Positions 8,578 through 16,803 of a stretch of DNA of 54,210 nucleotides are shown here, in pieces. Under the pieces are notes generated by a model, which searched no databases, had not been told where the DNA came from, and was given only the letters and a program-made list of their open reading frames with translations. Both the position numbers and the translations under genes were made by a program. The stretch is from the NCBI RefSeq assembly GCF_045635475.1, contig NZ_JBJGXI010000038.1, forward strand, positions 1-54,210, written 5' to 3'. Origin of the DNA: JBJGXI01 sp045635475. Lineage in GTDB: Bacteria; Bacillota; Bacilli; Bacillales; Amphibacillaceae. Position 1 is the first letter of the stretch. Each line of letters starts with the position of its first letter.

Positions 8578-9063
8578 TTAAAAAATAACTGCGATAATAA
8601 ACCAGATAATCATAAACAGTTGAATAATGACCTTCGCAAAAGCACCACCAAGAAATCCAAGTAAGGAACCTATCGATGCTCGGAAAGCTTCTTTCATCGA
8701 TCGTTTTTGAACGAGTTCAGCGACAAGAACCGCAACAAAAGGTACTACGATAATCCCAAACGGAGGTATGATGAATGAACCTACAATCACCGCAATTGCA
8801 GCTATACGTTCTCCCCACTTGCTACCTCCGTACTTTTTAACGAAATAACTATTCGCTATAATATCACAAACAATGAGCGCCACTGTTAAGATGACCATCG
8901 CACTCCAAAACACCCACGACAAGTTATCTCCATTTACAAAAAAGAAATATACTAAAAATCCAACCCACAATACTAAAGGTGAAGGTATGATTGGATAAAT
9001 AATCCCAATAAAGCTTAATACGAAACACACAATAATAAGTAACCAAAATAAGATATCTACCAT
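8578..9063 (-). CDS. DUF456 family membrane protein
   Basis: A 161-residue integral membrane protein, hydrophobic over most of its length, with glycine-rich helices and the central YFVKKYGGSKWG segment typical of DUF456. Four to five membrane segments can be drawn. Function unknown. It ends 30 nt before the pdxK-like start on the same strand, so the two may be co-transcribed. Confidence 0.8.
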   Translation of the reverse strand: MVDILFWLLIIVCFVLSFIGIIYPIIPSPLVLWVGFLVYFFFVNGDNLSWVFWSAMVILTVALIVCDIIANSYFVKKYGGSKWGERIAAIAVIVGSFIIPPFGIIVVPFVAVLVAELVQKRSMKEAFRASIGSLLGFLGGAFAKVIIQLFMIIWFIIAVIF

Positions 9064-9141
9064 TATTATTCCCCTTTCTTTTTAAAAGTTGTTTAAAAGA
9101 TCAAACTTTTGAAGTGCCTTTTAGCCTTGAATCACAAGTTA

Positions 9142-10170
9142 TCATGCCTTTGTATTACTATCTTGAATAACCTTTACCGAATCTCTATAAATAATCTTAC
9201 CTTTTATAGTTGCTCTACCAAACGTAGTTGAACGATCTTCCATTTTTCCACACATAAATTTCACTGCTGTTCTCGCCATTTCTTGGATATCCACTTCCAC
9301 GGTTGTTAAGTGGGGTGTTGTTAATGTAGCATAAATATCGTTATCAAATCCTACGATCGAACAATCCTCCGGAACATGATAGCCATTGCTTTTCAACTTT
9401 GTTAGTAATGTGTGGGCTACCTTGTCACAATTGCACACAAAGGCAGTTGGTAGTTTTTTTGGAAGGGTTACATCAACGAGCGCACCATGATCATCCCGGT
9501 CATTCAATACAAAGCTGTCATTGAGTTTTATTTTATGTTCCAAGAGTGACTTATAATAACCTAGAAATCGATCCTGGATACTGCTCGTTGCATATATATT
9601 ACCAATAAAGCCAATTTCTTTATGTCCACTGTTAATTAAATAATTTGTTATTTCATATGCTCCATAGAAACTATCCGAAATAACCGTATCCACATCATCA
9701 TATTGATCATAAAAATCTAATAACACGAGTGGCATACCGGTCCCTTGCATTAACTCAATATACTCTCTTTTCGTTTGTCCGAGTAAAATAAAACCGTCTA
9801 CTCGATTTTCATGATAAATTCTGGGTAGTGTTAGATTTCCCTCTTCTGTACTAGATAATATGTGTATAATTCCATAATAATTATTTTCTTCTAACACGCT
9901 TGCTATGTATTGATAAATCTTTAAATAAAAAGATTGTCTTAAATCACCTGTGAAACGTTCGGGTATGACTACGCAGATGTTGTAGGAACGTCCGTCCTTC
10001 ATTGATTTAGCCATCGTATTGTATCGATAACCCATTTCATCAGCGAGTGCCTTTATTTTATTTCTAAGCTCCTCACTGACACCTTCTTTATCATTGAGTG
10101 CTTTAGAAACCGTTACACTACTAACACCTATTTTGTTGGCAATATCCCGCATTGTGATATTCGTCTTCAT
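9142..10170 (-). CDS. LacI-family transcriptional regulator
   Basis: A 342-residue repressor with the N-terminal helix-turn-helix MRDIANKIGVSSVTVSKALN (7-26) and hinge (about 45-60), then a periplasmic-binding-protein-like sensor domain. The start at 10170 is preceded by GGGGTGG; a longer open frame to 10215 adds residues unlike the family. No sugar transport genes adjoin it, so the effector cannot be named. A LacI-type palindrome with central CG lies 800 bp upstream (10969-10986), before the DJ-1 gene, and is a candidate target. Confidence 0.9.
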   Translation of the reverse strand: MKTNITMRDIANKIGVSSVTVSKALNDKEGVSEELRNKIKALADEMGYRYNTMAKSMKDGRSYNICVVIPERFTGDLRQSFYLKIYQYIASVLEENNYYGIIHILSSTEEGNLTLPRIYHENRVDGFILLGQTKREYIELMQGTGMPLVLLDFYDQYDDVDTVISDSFYGAYEITNYLINSGHKEIGFIGNIYATSSIQDRFLGYYKSLLEHKIKLNDSFVLNDRDDHGALVDVTLPKKLPTAFVCNCDKVAHTLLTKLKSNGYHVPEDCSIVGFDNDIYATLTTPHLTTVEVDIQEMARTAVKFMCGKMEDRSTTFGRATIKGKIIYRDSVKVIQDSNTKA

Positions 10171-10344
10171 TTGTGTCCACCCCGAAACTATGAAATAAAT
10201 AGATTGTACTAACACCTTATACCCTAAATCAAGACATCTATAATCCTTATAATTAGTTTATCGGTAACTTTATATAGAAATACTACTTAGCTTCCCCTTG
10301 TTTGTCAACGAACTCACGCATATATGTACCTATTTGCCAAAAAC

Positions 10345-10372
10345 AAATCCCATCAATCGATTGATGGGATTT
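10345..10372 (-). terminator. Terminator after the DJ-1/PfpI gene
   Basis: A perfect 28-bp palindrome with arms AAATCCCATCAATC, followed on the minus strand by TTTGTTTTTG, just after the stop at 10380. The absence of a true loop means the hairpin must open its centre. It separates the gene from lacI. Confidence 0.75.
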
Positions 10373-10379
10373 ACGACTA

Positions 10380-10901
10380 TTATTCAGCGAGTTTGTCTGC
10401 AAATGCTTTTACGTAAGGTGGTAAATCTGGTGGACGACGGCTAGATATGATGTGTCCATCCACAATAACCGCTTCATCAAACCACGTAGCACCGGCGTTC
10501 GTCATATCATCCTTAATACCTGGTGTGCTTGTTACGTTAACACCATCTAAGATATTTGCAGAAATAAGCACCCAACCGGCATGACAGATTTGGCCGATTG
10601 GCTTTTTGTGCTCATTCATGTGGCGAACAAAATCGAGCACTTCCGAATATCTTCTTAACTTATCTGGAGCCCATCCACCTGGTACTAAAATCGCGTCATA
10701 ATCAGATGCTTGTATTTCTGTAAATGCATAATCAGATTCCGCTGGCACACCGTATTTACCTTTATAAACTTTATTTGCTTCTTTTGCTACCAAGTCAACG
10801 GTTGCGCCTTCTTCACGTAAACGTAAAATCGGATACCACAGTTCTAAGTCCTCAAAATCTTCTTCTACTAGAGCTATTACTTTTTTATCTTGTAAACGCA
10901 T
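10380..10901 (-). CDS. DJ-1/PfpI family protein (YfkM-like stress protein)
   Basis: A 173-residue single-domain protein. Cys106-His107 in GQICHAGW forms the nucleophile elbow and acidic residues in LVEEDFED (11-18) supply the partner glutamate. GLVPGG-type ILVPGGWAPD (71-80) is also present. Family members act as glyoxalase/deglycase or chaperone-like stress proteins; YfkM of B. subtilis is the nearest by length. ATG start with AGGAGG 10 nt before it. Single gene between its own terminator and a LacI-type palindrome, so a sugar-linked control is possible. Confidence 0.88.
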   Translation of the reverse strand: MRLQDKKVIALVEEDFEDLELWYPILRLREEGATVDLVAKEANKVYKGKYGVPAESDYAFTEIQASDYDAILVPGGWAPDKLRRYSEVLDFVRHMNEHKKPIGQICHAGWVLISANILDGVNVTSTPGIKDDMTNAGATWFDEAVIVDGHIISSRRPPDLPPYVKAFADKLAE

Positions 10902-10968
10902 AATTAATTCAACCTCCTATTTCTTCATTTTAACAAAGAAAGACACTATGTTTGAGCAATACGTCCTA

Positions 10969-10986
10969 TGATCAAACGTTTGATCA
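10969..10986. promoter_or_regulatory. LacI-type operator palindrome
   Basis: Perfect 18-bp palindrome TGATCAAACGTTTGATCA. The core CAAACGTTTG with central CG is the style of LacI/PurR-family operators. It overlaps the last codons of the Nudix gene and lies 68 nt upstream of the DJ-1 gene. The LacI gene downstream is the obvious candidate binder, but this is inference. Confidence 0.5.
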
Positions 10987-11448
10987 ATCTTGGTTATTTT
11001 TCTGATCAAGAAACGCCGCTAACATAATTTGTGTAATTTTATGCAAATTTATTGGTAAGTGATCCAATGGAAAGTACTTCAAATTCATACTTTCGCCATC
11101 ATCCATTACCAGCTCACCTTCTGGTTCTGCTGTTTCATATAAAGCAATCACGTTATAAACTTCATCACCATTTGGATATTCATAATAAAGGTGTTCCCCA
11201 GACAGAAGTTGAACAAACTTTAGAAGTCTTGGAGTTAGTCCTGTTTCCTCAAATAATTCTCTTTTAGCAGTTTGTTCAAAGCTTTCCCCTAGCTCCATCG
11301 CACCACCAGGAAGCCCCCAGTCTTCGGAATCAGATCGAAGTTGGAGTAACAGCTCATTGCTACTATTAAATACCAAAACCCCTGCTCCAACCATAATTAC
11401 CGGACGTGAGCCAATTTCTTTTCTCAGGTCAGCTAAGTAATTTGCCAT
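10984..11448 (-). CDS. Nudix hydrolase
   Basis: A 154-residue pyrophosphohydrolase with a complete Nudix box at residues 49-71: Gly49, Glu55, Arg63-Glu64, Glu67-Glu68, Gly70. The sequence before the box (LQLRSDSEDWGLPGG) fits the MutT/ADP-ribose-type branch. The substrate, a nucleoside diphosphate linked to another group, cannot be told from sequence. Ribosome site GGGAGGG before ATG. Same strand as the DJ-1 gene and may share a transcript. Confidence 0.92.
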   Translation of the reverse strand: MANYLADLRKEIGSRPVIMVGAGVLVFNSSNELLLQLRSDSEDWGLPGGAMELGESFEQTAKRELFEETGLTPRLLKFVQLLSGEHLYYEYPNGDEVYNVIALYETAEPEGELVMDDGESMNLKYFPLDHLPINLHKITQIMLAAFLDQKNNQD

Positions 11449-11552
11449 CAGACACCCTCCCTCTGCTATTTATAGTTTCTTTATCAGCAGCTATTAACCC
11501 TTTATGAAACAATGATTTTATTGTAAAGTTCGTCATTTTTCAAACTTCTAAG

Positions 11553-11919
11553 TTGAAGTAAATTGCGTCGTAGTGCTCGTAATTTCCGCTGGGAATGGAT
11601 GCCTGACAGGATTTTTAGAACGAGAATCTAAAAAACTTTTAGCGGCCACAGGAGACCTTATTTCACGTAATATACCAGTTATGATGATTTGGCGGCCACC
11701 ACAGACCTTATTTACTAAAAATAGCATACTACAGCAAGGATTTTATTCAAATAAGCGCGCTGATGGCCGCACAATTCTAATATTACCTATATTGTCACAG
11801 ATAAGTGCAGTGGTGGCCGTTAGCGACTAACCACCGCCGCGTGGCAAGCGTATTTTCTACAGCGGCTGTCCAACACGTTACGACGCATTCTAGCTATTTT
11901 GCGCAATAACGACAATCTA
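11553..11919. repeat. Dispersed dyad repeat element, copy A (complete, with terminal inverted repeats)
   Basis: Four 22-bp units: two forward (11642-11663, 11692-11713) and two reversed (11749-11770, 11799-11820). The unit is GCGGCCACC, six variable bases, then CTTATTT. Same-orientation units start exactly 50 bp apart, and 35 bp separate the inner pair. Outer ends are related inverted repeats: left TGCGTCGTAGTGCTCG (from 11564), right TTACGACGCATTCTAGCT (11878-11895). No ORF of note. It fills the 489-base gap between the Nudix gene and thiE. Related copies are at 21997, 34636, 42936 and 54164. Confidence 0.9.
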
Positions 11920-11937
11920 ACCAAAGCAGTCAGATGA

Positions 11938-12615
11938 CTACTGAGTGATATCTCCAGCGGCATCATCAACCATGTCCAAGAAACTACGTGCAGCTTCCTT
12001 GGCTGCATCTGCTTGACTAATCGCTGAAATAATCGCTACACCATTAGCCCCTGCTTTTATAATCCCGTTTACATGCTCCTTCTTTATACCACCTATCGCC
12101 ACCATCGAAAGTTTGCCAACGGTAGAACGGATGTTGGAAATACCTTTTAGTCCTATTGGCACTTTTGCATCTGCCTTCGTATTTGTTGCATATATTGGAC
12201 CTACTCCAATATAATCTGCTCCATCCTTTAAAGCCTGTGCTGCTTCCGCTTCATTTGTAGCAGATACACCGACAATAAAGTGATCGGGGCATTGTTTTTT
12301 TATCATTGTAATTGGTTCATCATCCTGTCCAACGTGCACGCCTGCTGCACCTATTTCAATTGCTAATTGAACATCATCATTTACGATAAACGGAACGGAA
12401 TAGTCATCACACAGTTGTTTCATTTGAAGGGCGATTTGTTTTTTGTCCTCACCCTTTAGTGCCCCAAGCCCCTTTTCTCGAAATTGAAATAAGGTAATAC
12501 CACCTACCAAAGCCGATTTTAATACTGCAAGTGGGGGTAGGCTACTATTATTCGTGCCCATAATGAAATAAACCCGAAGAAGGTCTGACAGATGATTATT
12601 TATAGTCTTCCCCAT
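11938..12615 (-). CDS. thiE: Thiamine-phosphate synthase
   Basis: Joins HMP pyrophosphate and hydroxyethylthiazole phosphate to give thiamine phosphate. The 225-residue TIM barrel shows FQFREK (43-48), VHVGQDD (93-99) and the diphosphate-binding GPIYATNTK (139-147). It overlaps the end of thiM by 20 nt, has an AGAGGT ribosome site inside thiM, and is the last gene of the riboswitch-controlled thiD-thiM-thiE operon. Repeat copy A begins only 18 nt after its stop, so that repeat may be transcribed as the 3' end of this operon. Confidence 0.96.
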   Translation of the reverse strand: MGKTINNHLSDLLRVYFIMGTNNSSLPPLAVLKSALVGGITLFQFREKGLGALKGEDKKQIALQMKQLCDDYSVPFIVNDDVQLAIEIGAAGVHVGQDDEPITMIKKQCPDHFIVGVSATNEAEAAQALKDGADYIGVGPIYATNTKADAKVPIGLKGISNIRSTVGKLSMVAIGGIKKEHVNGIIKAGANGVAIISAISQADAAKEAARSFLDMVDDAAGDITQ

Positions 12616-13411
12616 AAGATACCTCTTTCTTTATGTTTGATTTTTCCCTATAGATTTCATCACCCAATTTATATAAAGAATCTAAAAATGCGATTTGGAA
12701 ACTTCCTGGTCCATCTACTTTCTCTGCCGCCAGTTGAGCAGCCACTCCGTAAAAGCTAATTGCTTCTGCTGCTGTTCTAATTGTGTTATCACCGATAGCT
12801 AGAAAAGCAGCAATCACAGAAGTTAACAAACAACCTACGCCTGTGACGGTTGTTTGTAATTGGTGCCCATTTTCCACTATATAACTTGTGAAGCCATCTG
12901 TAATAACATCTTGTTTTCCAGTCACTGCAATAGGGACATTAAGTTTACGGGAGGCTTGATGCGCAATCGCTACATGGTCTCCTGGCGATACAGCGTCAAC
13001 ACCCTTCATCTTCATATCAACCCCTGCTAGAAAACTAATTTCTCCGAGATTTCCTCGAATAAGAGAAACTTGTACGTTTTCTAAAATGTTTTGTGCGGCA
13101 TCTACTCGAAATCTAGTTGCACCGATGCCTACTGGGTCCAAAACAACAGGGATACCTTTTTTATTTGCAGCTTTACCGGCTATGATCATTGCTTCAAGCT
13201 GTAGTGAGGTCAATGTACCCATGTTTAATACTAGTGCATCCGCATGCTGCACCATCTCAGCAACCTCTTCTACAGCGTTAGCCATCACCGGTGCAGCACC
13301 GACCGCATACAATCCATTAGCTGTAAAATTGCTAACGACTTGATTTGTAATGTTATGTACCAACGGCTTTTTGGTTCGAAGCTGATCTATCAAAGAAGCA
13401 TTCTTGATCAT
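12596..13411 (-). CDS. thiM: Hydroxyethylthiazole kinase
   Basis: Phosphorylates the thiazole alcohol salvaged from thiamine breakdown. At 271 residues it is of family length. Motifs: VHNITNQVVSNFTANGL (18-34), LDPVG (91-95), and the catalytic-site Cys194 in TGVGCLLTS. Start at 13411 chosen because GGAAGAG lies 5 nt upstream and its ATG overlaps the thiD stop (ATGA); a longer frame to 13462 runs back into thiD. Middle gene of the operon. Confidence 0.96.
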   Translation of the reverse strand: MIKNASLIDQLRTKKPLVHNITNQVVSNFTANGLYAVGAAPVMANAVEEVAEMVQHADALVLNMGTLTSLQLEAMIIAGKAANKKGIPVVLDPVGIGATRFRVDAAQNILENVQVSLIRGNLGEISFLAGVDMKMKGVDAVSPGDHVAIAHQASRKLNVPIAVTGKQDVITDGFTSYIVENGHQLQTTVTGVGCLLTSVIAAFLAIGDNTIRTAAEAISFYGVAAQLAAEKVDGPGSFQIAFLDSLYKLGDEIYREKSNIKKEVSYGEDYK

Positions 13412-14235
13412 TCTTCTCTTCCTTTCACCTGATTTGGTAGCCCTTTTAACCGATATCCCCAATGATTAGTTGGACCATTGCCTTTACCAACACCTAGCGA
13501 ATATTGGATGGCATCAGTAATAAATTTTTTCCCAATTGTTACAGCTTTCGCAATCGATTTTCCTTTGGCAAGTTCTGCTGTAATAACTGCCGAGAACGTA
13601 CAGCCTGTTCCATGCGTATGCTTCGTCTCTGTGCGAGCAGACTTATAATAATGAAAATCTTGTTTATCGTATAGCACGTCAATCGCTTCTCCGGATAGAT
13701 GACCACCCTTAACGACAGCCGCTTTCGCCCCAAGCTCATTAACAATAACCTTGGCAGCACGTTTTGCATCGTCGATATTATCAATTTTAAAATCTACTAA
13801 TATTTCTGCTTCCGGGATATTTGGTGTAACAACCGTAGCTAATGGCACTAACATATCTCTAATTACTTTCCGCGATGGTTCTTCCATTAAAGCATGGCCA
13901 CTTTTGGCTACCATTACTGGGTCAATTACATAATCTACGGATTTGTCTTTCAAAAAATCTGCCAGCATTTCCATCATTTCAATTGTTGCAATCATGCCTG
14001 TTTTAACTGCATCTGGCTCGATATCATTAAATACCGCATGCAATTGCTTTTCAATAAAAGAAACGGGTAGATTATAAATTGCATCAACACCTAGTGTGTT
14101 TTGTGCCACTATAGAAGTGACAACACTCATACCGTAAACTTCTCTTTCCTGAAATGTTTTTAAATCTGCCTGTATACCAGCTCCTCCTGTAGGATCTGTT
14201 CCAGCAATCGTTAGTGCAGTAGTTATCTGGTTCAT
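13408..14235 (-). CDS. thiD: Hydroxymethylpyrimidine/phosphomethylpyrimidine kinase
   Basis: Phosphorylates HMP twice to HMP-PP, the pyrimidine donor for ThiE. The 275-residue protein keeps the canonical GTDPTGGAGIQADLKT (12-27), VIDPVM (103-108) and HTHGTGC (206-212). First gene after the TPP riboswitch, 4-nt overlap with thiM. With ThiM and ThiE it forms a salvage route for both thiamine halves; no thiC or thiazole synthesis genes are in the window. Confidence 0.96.
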   Translation of the reverse strand: MNQITTALTIAGTDPTGGAGIQADLKTFQEREVYGMSVVTSIVAQNTLGVDAIYNLPVSFIEKQLHAVFNDIEPDAVKTGMIATIEMMEMLADFLKDKSVDYVIDPVMVAKSGHALMEEPSRKVIRDMLVPLATVVTPNIPEAEILVDFKIDNIDDAKRAAKVIVNELGAKAAVVKGGHLSGEAIDVLYDKQDFHYYKSARTETKHTHGTGCTFSAVITAELAKGKSIAKAVTIGKKFITDAIQYSLGVGKGNGPTNHWGYRLKGLPNQVKGREE

Positions 14236-14287
14236 TTATCTATTCTCCTCCCTTTAAGTCAGAACTTTAAAGCGTTTTTCCCCATAC

Positions 14288-14319
14288 AAAAAACCGCTAC
14301 CAAGAAACTGGAGCGGTTT
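14288..14319 (-). terminator. Riboswitch-linked intrinsic terminator
   Basis: Hairpin with AAACCGCT/AGCGGTTT arms plus CC/GG, followed by TTTTTT on the minus strand, between the TPP aptamer and thiD. It is the likely expression platform of the riboswitch. Confidence 0.85.
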
Positions 14320-14349
14320 AAAATGAACCATTGATCATTCATATATAAT

Positions 14350-14447
14350 TTCCTGCTCCACTTTCCTACGCTGGTATTAACCAGTTCAGGTTCTAAGGGA
14401 CAAAGGAATTCTCCTTATCTCAGCCGTACAGCGCCCCTAGCGGATGT
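14350..14447 (-). promoter_or_regulatory. TPP riboswitch (THI element)
   Basis: The minus strand carries the conserved THI-box pieces in order: AGGGGCGCT, GGCTGAGA, CCCTTAGAACCTGA, CTGGTTAATACCAGCGTAGG, then AGTGG. P1 can form between CCGCT (14443-14439) and AGTGG (14362-14358). It precedes thiD-thiM-thiE, so thiamine pyrophosphate should stop expression through the terminator at 14288-14319. Confidence 0.97.
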
Positions 14448-14490
14448 ATAACTATTCCATTTGTTTCAATAAACCATGTTTTAGAATAGT

Positions 14491-14543
14491 TGTCAAATGA
14501 GGCAATACCATTCACAGTAAAAATCAGTATGATGAAATTGACT
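14491..14543. repeat. Miniature palindromic repeat, short degenerate copy
   Basis: Ends GTCAAATGAGG and GATGAAATTGACT are imperfect inverted repeats related to the fuller copies at 16612-16699 and 39725-39832. It lies just after the splB stop on the minus strand. Its left end also supplies a TTGACA in the thi promoter region. Confidence 0.6.
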
Positions 14544-14551
14544 AAAATCTC

Positions 14552-15580
14552 TCAAGTAAAATATTCAACTTTTGCTTCTGGAAAGAGCGTCGCTAATTTG
14601 CTTTGAATGGTGTCTTTGATTTGCTCTTGTTCATTATCAGTATAAACGTATTTACCAATCCCGTATCTTCCCCATTTATATTTTCTTTTGGACTCATCCA
14701 ATTCCAGCTTTGACATCGGGTAATTTTTTTGAATAACTCGTTTTGCTGGTTTTGTAAAACGGTGCTGGATCAATTCGAACGTTAAATCCTTTTTAGCGAA
14801 TGCAGGTAACTCCGCTTCCAGTTTATCAAGCATTTCGGTATAGCCTTCCTGCCATCCCTCATGCAAATAGATAGGCGCAATGATAAAACCTAGCGGATAG
14901 CCCGCCTCAGCAACCTTGATTGCCGCTTCAATTCGTTCATCAAGCCTGGACGTTCCTGGTTCAAAATACTTTATCATGTAATTATCATTAATACTAAAGC
15001 GAAACCTTGTACGCCCTTGATGATCTGCATCCAGCAAGTGATCAACGTGAGCAAATTTCGTTACGAAACGAAGTAAACCGTGCTCTGATTTACCAAAAAA
15101 CTCAATTGCCCTTTTTAATGAATGTGTTAAGTGATCTACGCCTACGATGTCAGAGGTACAAGATGCCTCAAAACGTGTTATTTCCGGCACACGTTCTTTC
15201 ATATACCCTTCAGCAGCATCAAAGATTTCATCTGTATTCACATATGTGCGAATATAAGGCTTGCTGCCCATTGTAGTTTGCAGATAACAATAGTGACAAT
15301 GCCCCATACAACCTGTAGCCAGTGGAATTGCGTATTCTGCCGACGGCTTCGATGTATCAAATTTCAGTGTTTTTCGTAAACCTACTACTAATGTCGACTT
15401 AGCATTTCTGTACTTTTGAAAATCATTATCTCCAGGTAAATCACGGACTTGGTTATGAGAGGTCGTATGTCTAATTTCGATGCCTTGATCCAGAAATTTT
15501 TTTTCTAACTTTCTTCCTAAATCATATTCCAATGCCCTAGGTTCAAAATAAACGAGTTGAGGAACAAATGGCTTAACCAT
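14552..15580 (-). CDS. splB: Spore photoproduct lyase
   Basis: Radical SAM enzyme that splits the spore photoproduct thymine dimer in DNA during germination. The 342-residue protein has the cluster cysteines Cys91, Cys95 and Cys98 (CMGHCHYC), the tyrosines Tyr97 and Tyr99 next to them, and Cys141 in FEASCTSD, the position of the hydrogen-donor cysteine in the B. subtilis enzyme. It overlaps splA by 8 nt. Its presence marks the organism as an endospore former. Confidence 0.97.
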   Translation of the reverse strand: MVKPFVPQLVYFEPRALEYDLGRKLEKKFLDQGIEIRHTTSHNQVRDLPGDNDFQKYRNAKSTLVVGLRKTLKFDTSKPSAEYAIPLATGCMGHCHYCYLQTTMGSKPYIRTYVNTDEIFDAAEGYMKERVPEITRFEASCTSDIVGVDHLTHSLKRAIEFFGKSEHGLLRFVTKFAHVDHLLDADHQGRTRFRFSINDNYMIKYFEPGTSRLDERIEAAIKVAEAGYPLGFIIAPIYLHEGWQEGYTEMLDKLEAELPAFAKKDLTFELIQHRFTKPAKRVIQKNYPMSKLELDESKRKYKWGRYGIGKYVYTDNEQEQIKDTIQSKLATLFPEAKVEYFT

Positions 15581-15830
15581 AATAACCCTCTACATCCGCT
15601 GAGCCAAATACGTCACGATATTCTGCTTCTGCTTCATCCTCTGTAGTGTAAATCGCCACTTCATCTGTTAATGGATAATAAGTTTCATAAATAAACAATG
15701 CTAATTCACCAGGTTGATCTGGATTATTAACTACAGCAGCTTCTTGTACATTTGCTACGCCCTGCACATGAGGGTTACGGATAATAACATATACCACATC
15801 ACCTGCTTGATAACCTTGATTCCAATCCAT
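15573..15830 (-). CDS. splA: SplA, small regulator of the spl operon
   Basis: An 85-residue protein with the SplA family segment GDVVYVIIRNPHV and a conserved PGELALF/ETYYPLTDEVA core, ending in an acidic stretch. In B. subtilis SplA lowers spl expression. The start at 15830 (MDWNQGYQ) has GGTGAGAG before it; an upstream ATG at 15872 lacks a ribosome site. First gene of splA-splB, overlapping splB by 8 nt, so the two products are made together in the forespore. Confidence 0.9.
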   Translation of the reverse strand: MDWNQGYQAGDVVYVIIRNPHVQGVANVQEAAVVNNPDQPGELALFIYETYYPLTDEVAIYTTEDEAEAEYRDVFGSADVEGYYG

Positions 15831-15880
15831 TCTCTCACCTACTTTAGACAATTTGATTTTATTGTTACTCAAAATTTAAT

Positions 15881-15911
15881 TTTTATGAGAATAAATAAAT
15901 CTTACATATGC
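15881..15911 (-). promoter_or_regulatory. Possible forespore (SigG-type) promoter of splAB
   Basis: Minus strand GCATA, 19-nt spacer, then CATAAAA, resembling the SigG pattern GHATR/CATNHTA with one mismatch and a slightly long spacer. It lies about 50 nt upstream of splA. The known SigG control of splAB in B. subtilis favours it, but the match is weak. Confidence 0.3.
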
Positions 15912-15965
15912 TCCTAGCATCTAAACCTCGTTGCAAAAGTATGAAATTGTGTCGAATACGAAAAA

Positions 15966-15989
15966 AACTACACAGGCGTCTGTGTAGTT
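15966..15989 (-). terminator. Terminator after the LOG-family gene
   Basis: Perfect 10-bp stem AACTACACAG/CTGTGTAGTT with a 4-nt loop, followed by TTTTTTT on the minus strand, directly after the stop at 15991. Confidence 0.9.
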
Positions 15990-15990
15990 A

Positions 15991-16575
15991 TCATTGTTTA
16001 TCGAGTTGTTTCCATTTCAATTCAAGAATAGGCGGTGTATATGTAGACATTAAATCCAAGAGTGTGCCTGGTTCTGCAGATTGCTGTATTAATGAGATGT
16101 GGGACTCGTTTGAAAATTGTTCTTCTGCACTATACGAAATTAGTTTAAGGAGTGGGTCATAATACCCTCGAACATTCAATAAGCCAATTGGTTTACAGTG
16201 AATACCTATTTGTGCCCAACACAACACTTCGAAGAGCTCCTCAAACGTACCTAACCCTCCAGGTAAAGCAATATAACCGTCTGCCAGTTCACTCATTTTT
16301 GCTTTTCTTTGATGCATGTCATCCACTTCGATGAATTCAGATAAATTCTCATGAACAATCTCACTTCTAAATAATCCCTTAGGCATAACACCAACAGCAT
16401 AGCCATTCGCAGCTAAAACTGCATTCGCCACTTCACCCATTAAGCCCACTTTTGAACCGCCATAAATCAACCGTATACCTTTACCTGCGATCATCGTTCC
16501 CAATGTTCTCGCTTGTTGCTGATATTCCTTATGCTTCCCTAGATTCGAGCCTGCAAACACACATATCGATTTCAT
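15991..16575 (-). CDS. LOG-family protein (TIGR00730, nucleotide phosphoribohydrolase-like)
   Basis: A 194-residue Rossmann-fold protein with the family signature PGGLGTFEE (105-113), the basic motif MHQRK (87-91) and an N-terminal VFAGSNLG. Relatives release cytokinin-type bases from nucleoside 5'-monophosphates; in Bacillus (YvdD) the real substrate is probably AMP or another nucleotide. Single gene with its own terminator. A palindromic repeat lies between it and the signal peptidase gene. Confidence 0.9.
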   Translation of the reverse strand: MKSICVFAGSNLGKHKEYQQQARTLGTMIAGKGIRLIYGGSKVGLMGEVANAVLAANGYAVGVMPKGLFRSEIVHENLSEFIEVDDMHQRKAKMSELADGYIALPGGLGTFEELFEVLCWAQIGIHCKPIGLLNVRGYYDPLLKLISYSAEEQFSNESHISLIQQSAEPGTLLDLMSTYTPPILELKWKQLDKQ

Positions 16576-16611
16576 AGACCCACCACCATAATCAATTATT
16601 CAACAATATTT

Positions 16612-16699
16612 AGTCAATTTCATAATACTGATTTTCAGCTGTCTGTATCCACATATAGTCGGATGCAAACAGCAATACAAGGTAATTATGAAATTGACT
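16612..16699. repeat. Miniature palindromic repeat, full copy
   Basis: An 88-bp element starting AGTCAATTTCATAATA and ending TAATTATGAAATTGACT, i.e. with inverted ends of about 14 bp, plus an inner CATATAGTCGGATG stretch. The copy at 39725-39832 is the same element in the opposite orientation. It lies in the 228-base gap between two minus-strand genes and could act as a 3' RNA hairpin. Confidence 0.8.
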
Positions 16700-16803
16700 C
16701 ATATTGTATGATATACGTTAATATTATTGGTTAGATTTCAGAAAACTTTATCAATAATTAATATTGTCCTAATTGATGAGAATACTTACCAACACTGAAT
16801 GTA

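Noticed and set aside
10345..10372. The 28-bp palindrome as a second LacI operator
   Set aside because: It has a T-rich tail right after a stop codon and lacks the CAAACG half-site, so a terminator is the simpler reading.
11642..11820. Regularly spaced 22-bp repeats as a CRISPR array
   Set aside because: Half the units are in reverse orientation, spacers between equivalent units are partly conserved among copies, there are only four units and no cas genes.
7744..14235. pdxK-like gene and thiD as a recent duplication
   Set aside because: Their sequences are too different, and the thiD copy sits in a riboswitch operon while the other stands apart.
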